A stretch of 64,000 nucleotides of DNA from JARRKU01 sp963675565 (GCA_963675565.2 CAXXYD010000004.1:1736001-1800000), one strand, 5' to 3'. Positions 46,107-55,602 are shown, counted from the first letter of the stretch. The notes: a model not told the origin generated them from the sequence alone. A program made the numbers and translations.

Positions 46107-46694
46107 ATGAACGAATATGAAAAAGAGGGTCGTGCTTTAGAACTTGCTATTGCAAGGCGTATCAAAGAAAAGCGTGAGAAACTGGGCTGGAGTTTAGGGG
46201 ATTTCGCCACCGCTACCGGAATGTCCAAAGGACACTTGTGGCAAATCGAAAAAGGAGAAAAAATCCCGCCTATTAGCACTCTAACCAAGATTGCCTTTCG
46301 TCTTGGTGAAGATGTATTGACCTTGATAGGAGGAGATAAATTTCAATCGAACTCAAACAATATATCCATTGCCAAAGTCGAAGACCAAATCCCCATAACC
46401 AATTTAGAAGCCTCTCATGATTCAGAGTACATGTCATTCGGATTCAACATTCAAAACGCTATCATGAACGTGTACATTGTTAAGCTAAGTCATAAATTCT
46501 ATAAAAAGGCCATCATGCATCCAGGTCAAAAATTCGTTTATACTATTGATGGTATACATGAGCTTAACTACGATGGCGTCAGCTATACGCTTAAACAGGG
46601 AGATGCTGCCTATTTTAAAACAGATCGTCCTTATAAAAGCCGTAGCTTGGGCGATAAACCCTCTACGGTGTTAGTTGGTTTTTGCAACCTTTGA
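46107..46694 (+). CDS. XRE-family regulator with C-terminal cupin (cluster 2)
   Basis: A 195-residue paralogue of the regulator at 45169-45768. The helix-turn-helix is WSLGDFATATGMSKGHLWQ near residue 28, and the cupin includes MHPGQKFVYTIDGIHELNYDG and GDAAYFKTDRPYKSRSLG. Roughly half the residues match its partner by eye, with strongest conservation in the DNA-binding half. It is AT-rich in codon use, like the rest of cluster 2. It heads cluster 2, with the lyase gene 100 bp downstream. Confidence 0.9.
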   Translation: MNEYEKEGRALELAIARRIKEKREKLGWSLGDFATATGMSKGHLWQIEKGEKIPPISTLTKIAFRLGEDVLTLIGGDKFQSNSNNISIAKVEDQIPITNLEASHDSEYMSFGFNIQNAIMNVYIVKLSHKFYKKAIMHPGQKFVYTIDGIHELNYDGVSYTLKQGDAAYFKTDRPYKSRSLGDKPSTVLVGFCNL

Positions 46695-46794
46695 AAACGG
46701 CAAAAAAATTTTACCCGTGCCGTTCTCTCTTGGCAAACGTTAGTATATCCATAGGGAAACTTCGGATTAAAATTATCCAACAGGAGGAGGAAGA

Positions 46795-47727
46795 ATGTCA
46801 TTGCCTGACACGGTAACGATCCGAGAAGTTGCGCTTAGAGACGGATTCCAGTCGTGGCCGACTTTCGTACCTACACCAGTCAAAATCGAAATCATTAAAG
46901 CTGTTATTGCCGCGGGAGTGACTGAATTTGATACTACGGCATTTGTCAGCCCCAAAGCAGTGCCGCAAATGGCTGATGCGGCTGACGTAATGAAAGCCGT
47001 ACCGCGCAACAATGTGAGGCACTCCGTTCTGGTGCCCAATCTGAAGGGGGCCCAACTGGCAATTGAAGCCGGCGCAGACGAACTTAATGTGGTCATCTCC
47101 GCATCCGAGGCCCACAACATGGCCAATTTCAGGCGCTCCATTTCAGAATCCTTAGCTGCCTTGGAACCTATTTTTCTATTAGCGCATAAAAACAACACGG
47201 CTGTTATCGGAGCCGTGGCAGTGGCTTTCGGCTGCCCCTTTTCAGGTGAAGTTCCCATGGAAGACGTAATCAAAATAATGAAAATTTTTGTCTCCAATGG
47301 ATGCAGGGCCATCTCCTTAGGCGACACCACCGGCATGGCCACGCCCAGACGTGTGAAAGGATTGGTGGGGGCACTCAAAGATCGCTTCCCGGAAAAAGAG
47401 ATCAATCTTCATTTGCATAACAATAGAGGCTCTGCAATGGCAAACCTGTATGCCGGAATGGAAGCTGGAGCGACCTTTTTTGATACATCTCTGGGCGGCA
47501 TTGGCGGTTGTCCCAATGTTCCCCAGGCGTCGGGCAACCTGGCCACCGAAGATGTGGTCTGCATGCTCAATGATATGGGTGTAAATACCGGTATCAATCT
47601 ATCAATGCTTCTTAAAGCGGCTCATATATTAGAGGAAAGACTCGGAGAAACACTCCCTGGACAAGTCTTAAAAAGCGGTCCCCTTCTACCAGAAGCGAAT
47701 TCAATACATTGCGGCACAAAGCTGTAA
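46795..47727 (+). CDS. HMG-CoA lyase-like enzyme (cluster 2)
   Basis: A 310-residue lyase with all family motifs: REVALRDGFQSW, HLHNNRGSAMANL, and SLGGIGGCPNVPQASGNLATED. The start follows AGGAGGAGGAAG. It is the paralogue of 34394-35317. Most of the DNA has diverged, but the stretch around 47500-47570 is almost identical to cluster 1, suggesting local gene conversion. It is inferred to cleave the CoA ester made by the next gene product. A short hairpin (AACGGCA/TGCCGTT, 46697-46726) lies in the preceding gap. Confidence 0.88.
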   Translation: MSLPDTVTIREVALRDGFQSWPTFVPTPVKIEIIKAVIAAGVTEFDTTAFVSPKAVPQMADAADVMKAVPRNNVRHSVLVPNLKGAQLAIEAGADELNVVISASEAHNMANFRRSISESLAALEPIFLLAHKNNTAVIGAVAVAFGCPFSGEVPMEDVIKIMKIFVSNGCRAISLGDTTGMATPRRVKGLVGALKDRFPEKEINLHLHNNRGSAMANLYAGMEAGATFFDTSLGGIGGCPNVPQASGNLATEDVVCMLNDMGVNTGINLSMLLKAAHILEERLGETLPGQVLKSGPLLPEANSIHCGTKL

Positions 47728-47750
47728 AGGTGACCAGGCATAAAAGTACT

Positions 47751-49115
47751 GGAGGTCAAGATGTCCGAACAAGCAAACCCCTTGCCGTTAAGCGGCATCA
47801 AGGTATTGGAATGGGGGCACACCGTCATGGGGCCCACATGCAGCATGATCCTGGCCGATATGGGCGCCGAGGTCATTAAAATCGAACGCGCCCCCAAGGG
47901 GGATGATACCCGCCGGCTGCCGGGTTTCGCAGTTTCATTTTTTCCGCTGTTCAACCGCAATAAAAAGAGCATCGCCTTGAACCTGAAAGAGGAAAAGGGC
48001 AAGGACGTATTGCGCAAGCTGATTGCTTCCTCGGACGTTTTTCTTGAAAACTTCGCACCGGATGCAGCCGACCGGCTGGGGTTCGGCTACGAGGCGTGCA
48101 TGCAAATCAATCCGCGCCTGGTTTACTGCAATTTAAAGGGGTTTATGCCCGGGCCCTATTGGAAACGGCCCAGTCTGGACAACCTGGTGCAGATGATGGG
48201 TGGACTGGCCTATATGACCGGCCGTAAGGGGGACCCGCTCAGGGTCGGGGCTTCGGCCACCGACATCATGGGCGGGGTCTTCGGTGCCCTGGGCATTATC
48301 ACCGCCCTGTATGAAAGGGAGAAAACCGGCAAGGGCAATCGCGTGATCAGCACTTTGTACGAATCCGTGGTCTTTATGGTGGCCCAGCATATGGCCTGGG
48401 CGGCCATCAACGGGGAACCATCGGTGCCCATGCCTGAAGTCGACTCCGCCTGGCCGGTTTACGACCTTTTCGATACCAGTGATGGTCATAAAGTTTTTAT
48501 CGGCCTGACCAGCGATTTTCACTGGCAGCGTTTCTGTGACGTGTTCGGTTTTTCGGAGCTCAAGGCCGACCAGCGGCTGACGACGAACACGGATCGTGTG
48601 GCCGAACGGAGTTGGCTGATTCCCCTATTGAAAAAAGAGCTGGCCAAGCTTTCCAAAGAAGAGCTGGTGACTTTGTCCCAGCAGGCAAAAGTGCCCTTTG
48701 CGCCACTGATGCGGCCGGATCAATTATTCGATGATCCGCACCTGAATGAAAGCGGCGGATTTGTGCAGACTACTTTTCCCGGTGGCACCCGGACCAAAAT
48801 GCCCAAGATACCGCTGCGCATCGGCAATTACGATTTCAACCTGAAAACAGATCCGCCCGAAGTCGGGCAGTACGGACGCTCCGTTCTGTCTTCCATAGGC
48901 TATGCCGATGAGCAGATCGAAGCACTGACCGCAAACGGGATTGTTGTCGCAAAATAAAATTGCGAAGATTTTAAGACTTGATGATATGAGAAGGAGAAAA
49001 ATATGAGTCAAGCAGCCTATGATTATGATGTCATTGTCGTTGGCGCGGGCAACACGGCACTGTTGACCGCCCTGCGCGCCCGCGAACAAGGCGCTAAGGT
49101 CCTGGTGCTGGAAAT
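47751..49115. repeat. Near-identical inverted repeat, cluster 2 copy
   Basis: The plus-strand copy of the repeat at 33000-34364; the two copies are 13.4 kb apart in inverted orientation. It covers the Shine-Dalgarno region, the complete CoA-transferase gene, the spacer and the first 113 bp of the flavoprotein gene. Its base composition is GC-rich like cluster 1, unlike the AT-richer genes on both sides in cluster 2. Confidence 0.95.
47761..48957 (+). CDS. Type III CoA-transferase, CaiB/BaiF family (cluster 2)
   Basis: All 398 residues match the cluster 1 enzyme at 33158-34354; the eight nucleotide differences I find are silent. The same GGAGGTCAAG ribosome site precedes it. It lies between the lyase and the flavoprotein exactly as in cluster 1. 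The identity means both pathways use the same CoA-transferase activity, so their acid substrates are probably the same or very similar at this step. Confidence 0.92.
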   Translation: MSEQANPLPLSGIKVLEWGHTVMGPTCSMILADMGAEVIKIERAPKGDDTRRLPGFAVSFFPLFNRNKKSIALNLKEEKGKDVLRKLIASSDVFLENFAPDAADRLGFGYEACMQINPRLVYCNLKGFMPGPYWKRPSLDNLVQMMGGLAYMTGRKGDPLRVGASATDIMGGVFGALGIITALYEREKTGKGNRVISTLYESVVFMVAQHMAWAAINGEPSVPMPEVDSAWPVYDLFDTSDGHKVFIGLTSDFHWQRFCDVFGFSELKADQRLTTNTDRVAERSWLIPLLKKELAKLSKEELVTLSQQAKVPFAPLMRPDQLFDDPHLNESGGFVQTTFPGGTRTKMPKIPLRIGNYDFNLKTDPPEVGQYGRSVLSSIGYADEQIEALTANGIVVAK

Positions 49116-50511
49116 TTCCCCCCGGGAGAAAAGAGGAGGCAACGCTTACTATACCACCGGAATCTACCGGATCGTGCACAATGGTATTGAAGATGTCCGT
49201 GATTTGATTTCCTCGCTAACCGAAGAAGAGCAAAACATTACCATCGAGCCCTATTCGGCGGATGATTTTTTCCGTGATTATTCTACCGTCACGGAAGGAT
49301 TTGTGGATCCTTCTATGACGGAGCTGGTCGTCCAAAACTCTACGGCAGCAATCCGATGGATGGTTAAAAATCAAGGCGTCCAGATGGAGTTAACCTCCGT
49401 TTTTATAAAACGTATTAACGGCAAATTACACTTTGTCGGTCAAACTCCGATTTGTGCCAAGGGCGGCGGTGCCGGACTTTCAGACTACTTGTTTGACCGG
49501 GTAGAAAATATGGACGGTATTGATTTGCTCTACGAAACCGGCGCAAGCAAACTACTGGTGAACGAAATGGGAAGAGTTTACGGAGTGACCACCAGGTCTG
49601 ACTCGGGCCTGAAAGACTACACGGCCAAGGCGGTTATCCTCTCTTGCGGCGGATTCGAGGCCAATCCCGAATGGCGCGCCCGCTACTTAGGTCCCAACTG
49701 GGATCTGGCAAAAGTTAGAGGGGGTGCATTCAATATGGGCGATGGGATACGAATGGCTTTGGATATCGGTGCACAGCCCTTTGGCAATTGGAGTTGCTGC
49801 CATGCCACTTTCGTCGACGCGGATGCTCCGCAACCCTCTATAAGGGAAGATACGGACAAATCTGCAAAGCGCATGTATATTTTTGGATTGATTTTAAATT
49901 CCAATGGCGAACGATTCCTCGATGAGGGTTATGACAATGTCGATCTGACCTACTCGCGCTATGGCAAAACCGTGCTGGATCAGCCCGGCCGCATTGCATT
50001 TCAAGTGTTTGACGCCAAGGGCTACAAAACAGTCACCAGTGGCGATGGTTTCCCGGACATGATCGATGCACCATATACCAAAGCCGACACCGTAGAGGAA
50101 CTGGCCGAAAAACTGGGCCTGCCTGTTGAAAAGTTAGCCCAGACAATTACCGACTACAACAAGGCGGCCAATAACCCCGGAGGAAATAACAACTGGTACA
50201 AATTTACTGGCGAGCCACAGGACATGCATACCGAAGAATTGCCACTTGCAAAATCCAGTTGCGCTTTTGCGCTAGATACACCGCCCTATTATGCCTATGC
50301 TGTTAATTGTGGAATCACATTTACTTATGGCGGAGTCAAAACCAACAAAAAGGCTCAGGTGGTGGACAGCAACGATCGGCCCATCGGAGGTCTATATGCA
50401 TCAGGAGAAATTATCGGGGGACTTTTCTATCAAAATTATGCGGGAGCGACCGGCCAGCTGAGCGGCGCTGTCTTTGCTTATATTGCAGGGAAAAACGCTG
50501 CTATGGAGTAG
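49003..50511 (+). CDS. tcuA: FAD-dependent dehydrogenase, tricarballylate dehydrogenase (TcuA)-like (cluster 2)
   Basis: The 502-residue paralogue of 31595-33112 with the same FAD motif (DVIVVGAGNTALLTALRA) and KRGGNAYYTTGIYRI, ILSCGGFEANPEWRARY and YASGEIIGGLFYQNYAG. The first 113 bp are part of the conserved repeat. Further short near-identical patches occur around 49460-49540 and 49620-49710, within otherwise diverged sequence. The gene is followed by leuC instead of etfB, so gene order differs from cluster 1. Confidence 0.82.
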   Translation: MSQAAYDYDVIVVGAGNTALLTALRAREQGAKVLVLEISPREKRGGNAYYTTGIYRIVHNGIEDVRDLISSLTEEEQNITIEPYSADDFFRDYSTVTEGFVDPSMTELVVQNSTAAIRWMVKNQGVQMELTSVFIKRINGKLHFVGQTPICAKGGGAGLSDYLFDRVENMDGIDLLYETGASKLLVNEMGRVYGVTTRSDSGLKDYTAKAVILSCGGFEANPEWRARYLGPNWDLAKVRGGAFNMGDGIRMALDIGAQPFGNWSCCHATFVDADAPQPSIREDTDKSAKRMYIFGLILNSNGERFLDEGYDNVDLTYSRYGKTVLDQPGRIAFQVFDAKGYKTVTSGDGFPDMIDAPYTKADTVEELAEKLGLPVEKLAQTITDYNKAANNPGGNNNWYKFTGEPQDMHTEELPLAKSSCAFALDTPPYYAYAVNCGITFTYGGVKTNKKAQVVDSNDRPIGGLYASGEIIGGLFYQNYAGATGQLSGAVFAYIAGKNAAME

Positions 50512-50549
50512 AACCGCAACGACGACCCCATGTTTAAAGGATACCCAAA

Positions 50550-51809
50550 ATGACCATCACTGAAAAAATTCTTGCATCACATTCTGGCAAAAAAAAAGTA
50601 ACCGCCGGAGAATTCGTGAATGTAAATATCGATTTAGTCATGTCGCACGATCTTTCCGCCGGCATAGCGATTCAGCAATTTAAAAAAGCAGGCTTCCAAA
50701 AAGTATTTGATCCTCAAAAAGTGGTGATGGTCATGGACCATTACGTGCCCAATAAGGATGTCATGTGTGCCACACAAAACGTAGAATTACGTGAATTCGC
50801 ACGCGAACACAAAATCGTATTTTACCCTGAGGGGAAAGGCGGCATTTGCCATGTGATTTTACCGGAAAAAGGCTTTATTTTGCCGGGTGAAGTAGTGATT
50901 GGAGCTGACTCCCACACGTGTACTTATGGCGCATTGGGCGCTTTTTCCACCGGCATGGGTTCCACGGATACTGCTGTGGCCATGGCCACTGGAAAAATCT
51001 GGATGAAGGTGCCGCCCACCATCAAGTTTGTCTACAACGGCACATTGCCGGAATGGATCGGTGGAAAAGACCTGATCCTGATGACTATTGGAAAAATAGG
51101 GGTTGATGGAGCCCTCTATTCCGCAATGGAATTTACAGGAGAAATCGTAGCGCAGATTTCAATCGCCGACAGGATGACCATGGCCAACATGGCTATTGAA
51201 GCTGGCGCAAAGGCCGGTATTTTCCATGTAGACCAAAAAACCCTGGAATATATTAAACCACTTTCGAATCGCCCGTATGAGGTGTTCGAATCCGATAAGG
51301 ACGCTGACTACACACAGGTAGTCGAATTTGACGTTTCCAATCTCGAGCCCCAGGTCGCCCTGCCGAGCCTCCCGGAAAACGTTCGTCCGGTAAGCACTTT
51401 CAGAAACGTTAAGATCGATCAGGCGGTTATCGGCAGCTGCACCAACGGTCGCCTGGAAGATTTACGCATAGCCGCCAAGTTGATAAAGGGCCAAAAAGTT
51501 CACCCCGATGTTCGATGTATTGTTATACCCGGTTCCCAGCAGGTATATCTGGAAGCCATGCAGGAAGGCCTCATAGAAGCATTTATAAGGGCCGGCGCCG
51601 TCGTCAGCACTCCCACCTGCGGACCTTGTGTGGGGGGTTACATGGGTATCCTGGCTGCTGGAGAAAAGTGCATTTCTACAACGAACCGCAATTTTGTAGG
51701 CAGAATGGGAAGTCCACATTCCGAAATTTATCTCTCCGGCCCTGCTGTGGCAGCTGCAAGTGCATTGACCGGCACGATCACCGCCCCTAAGGAGGTTACA
51801 CAATCATGA
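50550..51809 (+). CDS. leuC: LeuC-type large subunit of an aconitase-superfamily hydro-lyase (cluster 2)
   Basis: The 419-residue [4Fe-4S] subunit, paralogue of 26398-27651. It keeps IGADSHTCTYGALGAF, GSCTNGR and CGPCVGG, so cluster and substrate sites are intact. Its stop overlaps the leuD start by four bases (ATGA). Absence of leuA/leuB argues against leucine synthesis. Codon use is visibly more AT-rich than in the cluster 1 copy. Confidence 0.9.
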   Translation: MTITEKILASHSGKKKVTAGEFVNVNIDLVMSHDLSAGIAIQQFKKAGFQKVFDPQKVVMVMDHYVPNKDVMCATQNVELREFAREHKIVFYPEGKGGICHVILPEKGFILPGEVVIGADSHTCTYGALGAFSTGMGSTDTAVAMATGKIWMKVPPTIKFVYNGTLPEWIGGKDLILMTIGKIGVDGALYSAMEFTGEIVAQISIADRMTMANMAIEAGAKAGIFHVDQKTLEYIKPLSNRPYEVFESDKDADYTQVVEFDVSNLEPQVALPSLPENVRPVSTFRNVKIDQAVIGSCTNGRLEDLRIAAKLIKGQKVHPDVRCIVIPGSQQVYLEAMQEGLIEAFIRAGAVVSTPTCGPCVGGYMGILAAGEKCISTTNRNFVGRMGSPHSEIYLSGPAVAAASALTGTITAPKEVTQS

Positions 51810-52291
51810 TCAAGGGAAAAGCCCATAAGTTCGGCGCCAATATCGACACCGACGCCATTATTCCGGCCCGATATGCCAACCTCACGGTCCCTGAAGAATT
51901 AGGCAATCACTGCATGGAAGGTATCGCACCGGATTTTTCACAAAAAGTTTTAACTGGAGACATCATCATTGCGGATACTAATTTCGGTTGCGGTTCCTCA
52001 CGGGAGGTGGCACCCATTTCCATCAAGGGTGCCGGTGTGGCCGGTGTAATAGCAAAAACATTTGCGCGAATTTTTTTCCGCAACGCCATCAACATCGCAT
52101 TGCCGTTACTGCAATGCCCCGAGGCAGTGGACAATACAGAACAGGATGACGAGCTTGAAATCGATTTGACTTCCGGGAAAATAAAGAACCTTACGAAGAA
52201 CATCGTATTTTCCGCCGCACCATATCCGGATTTTATCCGTGAAATCATCGACGCTGGAGGACTATTGAATTACGCGAAAAAAAGCAGATGA
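51806..52291 (+). CDS. leuD: LeuD-type small subunit of an aconitase-superfamily hydro-lyase (cluster 2)
   Basis: The 161-residue small subunit begins MIKGKAHKFGANIDTDAII and has NFGCGSSREVAP. The ATG overlaps the leuC stop, with TAAGGAGG upstream, which implies coupled translation and a 1:1 complex. It is the same length as the cluster 1 copy at 25910-26395. Confidence 0.88.
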   Translation: MIKGKAHKFGANIDTDAIIPARYANLTVPEELGNHCMEGIAPDFSQKVLTGDIIIADTNFGCGSSREVAPISIKGAGVAGVIAKTFARIFFRNAINIALPLLQCPEAVDNTEQDDELEIDLTSGKIKNLTKNIVFSAAPYPDFIREIIDAGGLLNYAKKSR

Positions 52292-52348
52292 CGCTGGCCC
52301 GATGAAGAAGGCGCCAAAAATGCCTATATCTCCGATATGAGGGGTATC

Positions 52349-53806
52349 ATGGATCTAACGGAAAAACTTGCACACTTTGTATCAAAAACAAGCTATTCGA
52401 ATATACCTGAAGCCGCTATTCAGCAAGCCAAGGCCGGAATACTGGACTGGTTTTTTGTGTCTTTGGCTGGCCAAAAACAAGAAAATCAAGCCATTAAAAA
52501 CTTTGAGGCTTACATCCTCGATGAAGGGGGTAATAAGGACAGCTCCATTATCGGGTCGAAAGGCAAAACCACTCAAAGCCAAGCTGCCATGATCAATGGA
52601 ATCATCGGCCATTTGCTGGACTACGATGAAACATGCCCGAAGGTCAGAAGCCACCTGTTTGCAGCCATATTTCCTTCCCTGCTGGCAACTGCCGAGTCCC
52701 AGGGAGCCTCGGGAGAAAAAATACTGGAAAGTTTTGTTATCGGTCATGAAGTTAGCATGCGGGTGGGTGAGGCCATAACGCCAGGGTGGATAGAAGCAGG
52801 ATGGCACGGGACATCTCTCTTTGGCATTTTCGGAGCAGCCATGGGCTGTGCCAAGCTCTTGAAACTCAACCCTGAACAGATACGAATAGCCTTGGGAATA
52901 GCCGCATCCATGGCTAGCGGAATAGCCACGAATTTCGGTTACCTGACAAAACCCATGCATGCCGGCATGGCCGCAGAAAGAGGATTGACTGCGGCGCAAA
53001 TGGCCCGCATCGGCTTTACCTCAAACCCAAATGCTTTAGACGGCGCACATGGATTTTATCATGCATACAATTGGGGCAAACGTGCCCAGGAATCGGTGTT
53101 TGATCGGCTGGGAAATCCTTGGGGACTGGAAACTCCGGGGATGTCTGCCATAAAACTCTATCCCTGCTGTCACGGGCTGTGTACAAATATCGAATATGGG
53201 ATCCGTATTCATAACAAAGAGGACCTCAAACTCGATGAGATCGAGGACATTGAGATCCACTCGCAGCCCAAAACCCTTTGCGCAATGTTGTCGCGGAAAT
53301 ACGAAGATACCGGGGAAGATATTCAATGGGGCTATAAAGGTCCGCCGCGACAAGTCAGGACCGTCCTTCCAGTTACCGGAGCTCAAGCCAAATTCTCCAA
53401 AGAATATGCATTTTCCAGGGCGCTAAGAGACGGCTCGGTCCAACTAAAAGATTTTACTGACCAAGCCGTAAATGAACCGGAAATTCGAAAATGGATGAGT
53501 AAGATTAGACTCTATCACAACAGTGAGATGGAGGAACATTCGAAACAATACCCGGAGCATACCGCACCACATGCGGAAAGAATGATCATTAGGCGCAAAG
53601 ACGGTAGAGTTATTCAAGAGGAAGAAATTTTTATCCTGGGTATGACCAGACGTCCGCTGACTTTTGCAGATGTTGAACACAAATATGTTGACTGTGGGCA
53701 AGAAGCCGGGTTGTCCGGCGAAAAGATTTCCCGGATCATTTCCCAGACAAACAAAATGGAACAAGTGGACAGTATGTCCGTGTTTATGGGGCATATCAAT
53801 AGTTAA
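52349..53806 (+). CDS. MmgE/PrpD-family protein (cluster 2)
   Basis: The 485-residue paralogue of 35551-37017. Landmarks GHLLDYDETCPKVRSH, GHEVSMRVGEAI, WHGTSLFGIFGAAMGCA, KPMHAGMAAERG and YPCCHGLCTNI match position by position. The ATG at 52349 (GAGGGG upstream) corresponds to the cluster 1 start. Here it lies between leuD and etfB, whereas in cluster 1 it precedes the lyase. A role on an aconitate-type acid is inferred. Confidence 0.85.
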   Translation: MDLTEKLAHFVSKTSYSNIPEAAIQQAKAGILDWFFVSLAGQKQENQAIKNFEAYILDEGGNKDSSIIGSKGKTTQSQAAMINGIIGHLLDYDETCPKVRSHLFAAIFPSLLATAESQGASGEKILESFVIGHEVSMRVGEAITPGWIEAGWHGTSLFGIFGAAMGCAKLLKLNPEQIRIALGIAASMASGIATNFGYLTKPMHAGMAAERGLTAAQMARIGFTSNPNALDGAHGFYHAYNWGKRAQESVFDRLGNPWGLETPGMSAIKLYPCCHGLCTNIEYGIRIHNKEDLKLDEIEDIEIHSQPKTLCAMLSRKYEDTGEDIQWGYKGPPRQVRTVLPVTGAQAKFSKEYAFSRALRDGSVQLKDFTDQAVNEPEIRKWMSKIRLYHNSEMEEHSKQYPEHTAPHAERMIIRRKDGRVIQEEEIFILGMTRRPLTFADVEHKYVDCGQEAGLSGEKISRIISQTNKMEQVDSMSVFMGHINS

Positions 53807-53849
53807 ATAATTAGTTGGCAAAGTATAGCAAAGATCAAGAGGCCATAAA

Positions 53850-54611
53850 ATGAATATCATCGTATGCACGAAAGCAGTCCCTGGGTTTATCAACAATCCC
53901 GAGATATCAGAAAACCAAGAGCGAATAGACTACGAAGCTGGAAGCATTGTGATCAACGAGTCGGATGACTATGCGCTGGAGGCCGGCATCAAACTGGCCA
54001 AAAAGACCGGCGGCCAAGCAACCGTTATAACCGCCGGTTCTCTGTCATCGCAAAAAGTACTGCAGGCCGGACTAGGCAAGGATGCCGATAGTGCGATCCG
54101 TGTGGATACATATTGGACTGATCCCCACAGAATTGCACGCATGTTGTCCGAGGCTATCGGGAAACAGGACTATGACCTTATATTGACCGGGGTTGAATCC
54201 AGTGACAATATGGCCGCCCAAGTCGGTGTATCTATTGCAGAGATGTTGGATATCCCTTTCGCCTATGCGGTGTTGGAAATCGCACCAGGAAAAACCGAAA
54301 ACACCGTCCGCATCACGAAGGAATTAGGCTTCGGTAAAACCCAAGTAGAAGAAATCGATCTTCCCGCCCTGGTCTGTTTTCAAACCGGTACGGAGCCGCC
54401 CAGCTTTGTCCCTGTGCGCAAGATGATGATGGCACAACGCAAACCCATAAAAACAATAGCTGCCACGGACCTGGAACTTGCAGTTCAACCGGCCTTTATT
54501 AAAATTTTGGACGTTTTCACCCCCAAAAAAATGTCGTTGGCCGAAATTATCGAAGGTACGCCCAAGGAACAAGCCGCAGCAGTGATGCTCAAGGTTAGGG
54601 AGGTTCTTTAA
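53850..54611 (+). CDS. etfB: Electron transfer flavoprotein beta subunit (cluster 2)
   Basis: The 253-residue subunit begins MNIIVCTKAVPGF and has ESSDNMAAQVGVSIAEMLD and the same VPVRKMMMAQRKP stretch as the cluster 1 copy. It is separated from etfA by one base. Retention of a dedicated ETF in each cluster supports ETF as the electron acceptor of the TcuA-like dehydrogenase. Confidence 0.93.
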   Translation: MNIIVCTKAVPGFINNPEISENQERIDYEAGSIVINESDDYALEAGIKLAKKTGGQATVITAGSLSSQKVLQAGLGKDADSAIRVDTYWTDPHRIARMLSEAIGKQDYDLILTGVESSDNMAAQVGVSIAEMLDIPFAYAVLEIAPGKTENTVRITKELGFGKTQVEEIDLPALVCFQTGTEPPSFVPVRKMMMAQRKPIKTIAATDLELAVQPAFIKILDVFTPKKMSLAEIIEGTPKEQAAAVMLKVREVL

Positions 54612-54612
54612 A

Positions 54613-55602
54613 ATGCAAGGCAAAATACTCGTTCTCGCAGAGCAAAAAGACGGTGAAATTGATAACATTACCTGGGAGTTATTGGGCAAGGGCCGCGCCA
54701 TCGCCGACCAATGGGAATCCCCCCTTGCCGTATTGATCGTTGGCGCGGAACTTTCCCCTCTGGTGGAAACCTTAAAAGCATCTTCTGCCGACCTTATCCT
54801 GGTGGCCCAAAATGCCAGTCTGAAAGACTACAACGCAGAACTATACACATCGATTATTGCCGACGCAGTGAAAAGCTATAATCCCGGCTTGGTTCTCATG
54901 GGCTATACCTATAAGGGAATGGAAGCAGGCCCGGCTTTATCCATCCGAATGGGTGGCACCATGGTGTCCCATTGCACGGACCTAGCCGTCGAAGATTCAA
55001 AACTTGTTGCTGTGCGTTCGATTTTTGGCGGCACCCTGCTAAGCAAAATCCGGATTGAGGGACCATCGCCGCATTTTGTAAGTTTTGAAAAAGGAAGTCT
55101 GCCGCGGGAAAACCTACCCTGTGGGAATGCCAAAATTGAATCTATTACCGTTGATCCGGAAGGCTGGCGACTGCGCAGCAGAATCATCGAAACGCTTAAG
55201 GCGGACAAGGGTGACATCGATATCACCAAGGCCAAGATTTTAGTCAGTGTCGGCCGCGGCGTCGGTGGCCCGGATAAGATTCCGATGCTTCGCCAACTGG
55301 CAGATGCATTGTGTGGAGAGCTATCATGTTCAAGACCCGTGGCCGATATGGGCTGGCTCCCCTTTGCTCATCAGGTGGGCATTTCGGCTAATACAGTGGC
55401 CCCGGATGTATACTTTGCCTGTGGAATCTCAGGCGCCAGCCAGCACGTAACGGCCATGCGGGATTCAACCATGATCATCGCCATTAATAAAGACCCCAAC
55501 GCGCCAATTTTCCGTGTCGCCGATTACGGTATCGTGGGAGACTTGTTTGACGTAATTCCGCATTTAATCGAAGAAGCAAAAAGTTTAGCCCGTGGCCGCT
55601 AA
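54613..55602 (+). CDS. etfA: Electron transfer flavoprotein alpha subunit (cluster 2)
   Basis: The 329-residue FAD-binding subunit with SVGRGVGGPDK, SCSRPVADMGWLP, GISGASQHVTAM and INKDPNAPIFRVADYG. No ETF:quinone oxidoreductase gene accompanies it, so electrons may be handed to the membrane FeS protein of cluster 1 (27712-29712) or another acceptor elsewhere. Confidence 0.93.
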   Translation: MQGKILVLAEQKDGEIDNITWELLGKGRAIADQWESPLAVLIVGAELSPLVETLKASSADLILVAQNASLKDYNAELYTSIIADAVKSYNPGLVLMGYTYKGMEAGPALSIRMGGTMVSHCTDLAVEDSKLVAVRSIFGGTLLSKIRIEGPSPHFVSFEKGSLPRENLPCGNAKIESITVDPEGWRLRSRIIETLKADKGDIDITKAKILVSVGRGVGGPDKIPMLRQLADALCGELSCSRPVADMGWLPFAHQVGISANTVAPDVYFACGISGASQHVTAMRDSTMIIAINKDPNAPIFRVADYGIVGDLFDVIPHLIEEAKSLARGR

